Shown here: piece by piece, positions 14,082 to 15,907 of the stretch
Layout of the letters: each line of letters opens with the position of its first letter
Position numbering within the stretch: position 1 is the stretch's first letter
DNA from: Phycisphaerae bacterium
GTDB lineage: Bacteria; Planctomycetota; Phycisphaerae; SM23-33
Reading direction: 5' to 3'
Length of the DNA: 15,907 nt
NCBI GenBank assembly: GCA_030610965.1
Contig: JAUWQU010000011.1
Location: 1 to 15,907, forward strand
The notes under the pieces: model-generated
What the model was told of the DNA's origin: nothing
Databases searched by the model: none
Seen by the model: the letters and a program-made list of their open reading frames with translations, nothing else
Made by a program: the position numbers and the translations under genes

Positions 14082-14384
14082 CTACCTGGGCATTTCCAGC
14101 ACTGGCTGGAAGTTCACCTGCTCCAGAATGCATGCGTTGTAGGCGTTGAAGGGAACCTTCCCTGGCCAAAACGGCGCGGCGGCCTCCCTGCCCTCCACCA
14201 TGCCGATAAGGTCGTCCTCGCGGGCCGCGAGGCTGTCATAAACGACGTGCGACTCATCGCTGCCATCGTTGAGGCCCACCAGCGAGCCGCGGTTCATCGG
14301 GCGCACGAGCAGGTACGTCCCGGCCGGCAACTCCTCGAGTTGCCTCACGAGCGTCACCTTGCCCACAACCTTGGCTATTCGCAC
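14082..14384 (-). CDS. BMC-P vertex protein (EutN/CcmL family), divergent 100-residue type
   Basis: The protein begins RIAKVVGKVTLVRQLEELPAG followed by TYLLVRP, the EutN/CcmL opening strands. Such proteins form pentamers that close the twelve vertices of a microcompartment shell. The second half is unusual: instead of the common AIDMLGAGHG-type loop it has VVYDSLAAREDDLIGMVEG, then an extended NAYNACILEQV end. The start is GTG at 14384, with GGAG seven bases before it. It lies 15 bases before the aldolase and 129 bases after the RpiB-like gene, a gap filled by a strong inverted repeat. It probably belongs to the same operon but may be expressed at a different level. Confidence 0.85.
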   Translation of the reverse strand: MRIAKVVGKVTLVRQLEELPAGTYLLVRPMNRGSLVGLNDGSDESHVVYDSLAAREDDLIGMVEGREAAAPFWPGKVPFNAYNACILEQVNFQPVLEMPR

Positions 14385-14413
14385 GCTAGTGCTCCGTTAC
14401 ACGTCATGTGATT

Positions 14414-14484
14414 GGTGCCATGCTTCCGTCTCAGGAAGCATGCTCTGCGCCGGCATGCTTCCCCAAAGCTGGAAGCATGGCACC
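14414..14484. repeat. Nested inverted repeat between two microcompartment genes
   Basis: GGTGCCATGCTTCC (14414-14427) and its exact reverse complement GGAAGCATGGCACC (14471-14484) form 14-bp outer arms. Inside lie GGAAGCATGC (14434-14443) and GCATGCTTCC (14453-14462), again exact complements. The RNA can fold as one long stem or as two adjacent hairpins. It occupies most of the 129-base gap between the RpiB-like and the BMC-P gene. Possible roles are an mRNA-processing or stability element, a partial terminator, or a dispersed REP/MITE-like unit. Confidence 0.75.
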
Positions 14485-14513
14485 CGATTCGTCGAATAAT
14501 AGATAACACGGCT

Positions 14514-15383
14514 TCAGGCCCTTTCCAGTTTCTCGATGGCGTCCATGACGGCGTCGGCGGCCCCTGCCGAGGCGCTCCCGGCGGCGAACAATCGAAGCAT
14601 CGTGCGGATCTCGTGGAAGGTGCTGGACGAGTGTTCCAGCGCGAGCACGTTGGGCGCCAGCCGGGCCATCGCCGCGGCCAGGCCATCCGGCCGGACGCCC
14701 TGGACTGCCCGGATTCCGCGGACCTTGTTGGCGAGGATGACCGCGTCGGCGGCCAGCGGGGCCATCACCACGCCGCCGGCCAACGTGCCGGAAACGATCG
14801 CCTCGCACAGCATCTGCGTGTTGACGATCCAGCAGTCGGTCCGGTTGAAGTCGACGGCGAGTATCTCGTCTCGTTCCAGGCCGTCCAGCACGCCGCGGAC
14901 AAGCTCGTTCGGCTTGCTGACGACGAGCCCCAGAGTTCTACCCTTGGAGGCGCTTCGCGCGGCGGCCGGGACGGGGCTTTCAGCGGCGGCCGGCAGGTCC
15001 TTTGCCTCCTCCGGACAGGCCAGTTGTCTGGGCTGTTTGCGTATGGTCAGGCGTCGCTGGGCTGCCAGGTCAATCGCGGCCGGGGTCAGGAATTCGTTGT
15101 GCGCCAGCTCGACGCTTCGGCCCTGCCCGTCGTCGGTTGCCAGCCTTCTTTGGAGCATCTCGGCCGTTATGAAGACCTTTCGCGGCGTACTGGTGGTGCT
15201 GGCCTTGTCGGCCTGAACCGCCGGCTGGGCAGACGGCAAGGCCTGGGGCGTCTGGGCGCGAGCCGGCGGCGCGGGCGGCGCCTCGACCTTGGCCTGGCGA
15301 GATGCCACATCCACGGCCAGGCCCCGCGTCTGCATCGCGGCCAGGACTTGCTGCACAATCTGGTTTATCACTTCGTCCGTCAC
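14514..15383 (-). CDS. RpiB-like protein with N-terminal encapsulation-type helix; isomerase site degenerate
   Basis: From GTG 15383 the protein has 289 residues. Residues 1-20 (TDEVINQIVQQVLAAMQTR) form an amphipathic helix resembling microcompartment-targeting peptides. An Ala/Pro/Gln linker follows (about 21-65), then a short domain (about 67-112) with VFITAEMLQ and NEFLTPAAIDLA, reminiscent of a motif in EutQ/EutT-type microcompartment proteins. A second linker precedes an RpiB/LacA-like domain (about 145-289), recognised by LANKVRGIRAV and NVLAL. In RpiB isomerases a Cys and glycine loop (CGTGIG) precede the NKV segment; here that stretch reads MAPLAAD, so the catalytic cysteine is gone. 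It is therefore probably not an ordinary ribose-5-phosphate isomerase. GTG is preferred to ATG 15422, which would overlap the upstream BMC-P gene; AGG lies nine bases before it. Confidence 0.78.
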   Translation of the reverse strand: MTDEVINQIVQQVLAAMQTRGLAVDVASRQAKVEAPPAPPARAQTPQALPSAQPAVQADKASTTSTPRKVFITAEMLQRRLATDDGQGRSVELAHNEFLTPAAIDLAAQRRLTIRKQPRQLACPEEAKDLPAAAESPVPAAARSASKGRTLGLVVSKPNELVRGVLDGLERDEILAVDFNRTDCWIVNTQMLCEAIVSGTLAGGVVMAPLAADAVILANKVRGIRAVQGVRPDGLAAAMARLAPNVLALEHSSSTFHEIRTMLRLFAAGSASAGAADAVMDAIEKLERA

Positions 15384-15394
15384 GCCATTGGCCC

Positions 15395-15649
15395 TCAATC
15401 GACCAGGCCGGTCACGGCCCATCTGATCGGCGAGTTGTTGTCGCCGACCATCTCACGCGTACTCTTGCCGTCGTTGCTTATCACGACTTCGCTACCGTGG
15501 CCGGCCCCGAGCATGTCTATGGCCAGCACCAGGTCGCCGTCGGGCCGGCGGTCTATGTCGATCGGCTGGACTATCAGAAGCTTCCAGCCCTTCATCGAAG
15601 GATGCCGAATCGTCGCCGTCGCCGTGCCTTCCACTATGCCGCGAAGCAT
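15395..15649 (-). CDS. BMC-P vertex protein (EutN/CcmL family), compact 84-residue type
   Basis: The sequence follows the classic EutN/CcmL pattern: an opening strand RGIVEGTATATIRHPSMKGW, then KLLIVQPID, the central AIDMLGAGHGSEVVIS loop and strand, and a final WAVTGLVD. It is complete at 84 residues. The pentamer it forms would cap shell vertices. AGGAA six bases before the ATG supports the start. The RpiB-like gene begins 11 bases after its stop, so these two are surely co-transcribed. It is the first visible gene of the right-hand microcompartment cluster; upstream lie more than 250 bases of repeats, so the operon may start here. Confidence 0.92.
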   Translation of the reverse strand: MLRGIVEGTATATIRHPSMKGWKLLIVQPIDIDRRPDGDLVLAIDMLGAGHGSEVVISNDGKSTREMVGDNNSPIRWAVTGLVD

Positions 15650-15689
15650 CGCAATTTCCTTGTTGAAGAAGAAGGAACAAAAGGCTTAC

Positions 15690-15729
15690 CGCAGAGGCGC
15701 AGAGGCGCAGAGGCGCAGAGGCCCAGAAG
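15690..15729. repeat. Tandem array of CGCAGAGG
   Basis: Four perfect 8-bp units (15690-15721) are followed by a decayed fifth (CCCAGAAG, 15722-15729). The same word family appears near 6034-6112. The array starts about 40 bases upstream of the BMC-P start codon, within its likely 5' leader. Confidence 0.8.
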
Positions 15730-15801
15730 AAACGGATAACAACTGAAGCCTGCTTCTCGTGTTTGTCCGTGCTGTTCCATCTCTCTCTGTGTCTTTCCGG
15801 G

Positions 15802-15907
15802 AATCTGTTTCTTCCGCCGCTTCTATTACCCTCTGAGTCTTTGTGCCTCAGTGGTAATCCGTTTCTTCTTATCTTTGCCTTTTACCCTCTGAGTTTCTGT
15901 GCCTCAG
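15802..15907. repeat. Two direct repeats of about 55 bp
   Basis: The first unit starts with AATCTGTTTCTTC (15802) and contains TTACCCTCTGAG and TGTGCCTCAG. The second starts with AATCCGTTTCTTC (15856) and contains the same words, ending at the window edge. Spacing is 54-56 bases. Read on the other strand the words (CTGAGGCACA, CTCAGAGGGTAA) are relatives of the CGCAGAGG array, so the region is an inverted composite of one family. Confidence 0.65.

Larger units (their letters stand above)
15650..15907. other. Repeat-rich intergenic end of the window
   Basis: No gene is visible on either strand. The stretch contains an 8-bp tandem array, then two roughly 55-bp direct repeats at the very end. 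The promoter of the BMC operon should lie here or beyond the window, but no convincing -35/-10 pair was found. Confidence 0.6.

Noticed and set aside
14412..15746. 444-residue plus-strand frame at the right end
   Set aside because: It lies opposite the RpiB-like and BMC-P genes and runs into the CGCAGAGG array; no domain was recognised.
15690..15907. CRISPR array
   Set aside because: The units are 8 bp in tandem or about 55 bp nearly head to tail; there are no regular spacers and no cas genes.

Overview
The window is GC-rich, gene-dense bacterial DNA and most likely comes from a member of the Planctomycetota (Phycisphaerae-like). The basis is the combination of a bacterial microcompartment (BMC) sugar-aldolase locus of the PVM (Planctomycetes-Verrucomicrobia) kind, several large TPR proteins, a cytoplasmic GH35 glycosidase and intergenic families of short degenerate repeats. 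The taxonomic call is inference; there is no rRNA or other marker in the window.

Layout, left to right. A 265-bp leader precedes a GH35 beta-galactosidase-like gene (+, 272-2932). An HU/IHF-family DNA-binding protein (+, 3142-3447) has a well-formed sigma70-type promoter and a terminator-like hairpin. Next is a microcompartment redox pair (+): a PduS-like SLBB/4Fe-4S protein (3714-5048), probably read from a leaderless mRNA, and a PduT-like tandem-BMC shell protein with a conserved cluster-ligand cysteine (5086-5646). Two small uncertain ORFs follow (5681-5884, 5895-6017), then a degenerate repeat element. On the minus strand lies a probable operon of two TPR proteins and glmS (order of transcription 10993-9740, 9726-8041, 7992-6151). 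Divergent from it is an AbiEi-type antitoxin (+, 11240-11842); its AbiEii toxin survives only as start and end fragments joined out of frame (11839-12058). A TPR-SPOR lipoprotein (-, 12901-12095) comes next. The right end is a second microcompartment cluster on the minus strand, transcribed from 15649 downward: BMC-P vertex protein, RpiB-like protein with an N-terminal helix, a second divergent BMC-P, and a class II (fuculose/rhamnulose-phosphate type) aldolase with a C-terminal helix. The last 215 bases are intergenic repeats.

How the parts may work together. The class II aldolase should cleave a deoxy-sugar phosphate such as fuculose-1-P or rhamnulose-1-P to DHAP and lactaldehyde inside a protein shell. 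BMC-P proteins cap the vertices, and the PduT/PduS pair could pass electrons across the shell to regenerate cofactor inside. The GH35 enzyme could supply sugars from polysaccharide. The usual shell hexamers (BMC-H), aldehyde dehydrogenase, PduL phosphotransacylase and kinase are not in the window. The most unusual items are the RpiB-like protein, whose isomerase cysteine and glycine loop are gone, the encapsulation-peptide-like helices on it and on the aldolase, the splitting of the microcompartment genes by about 7.4 kb of unrelated genes, and the decayed AbiE toxin beside an intact antitoxin.
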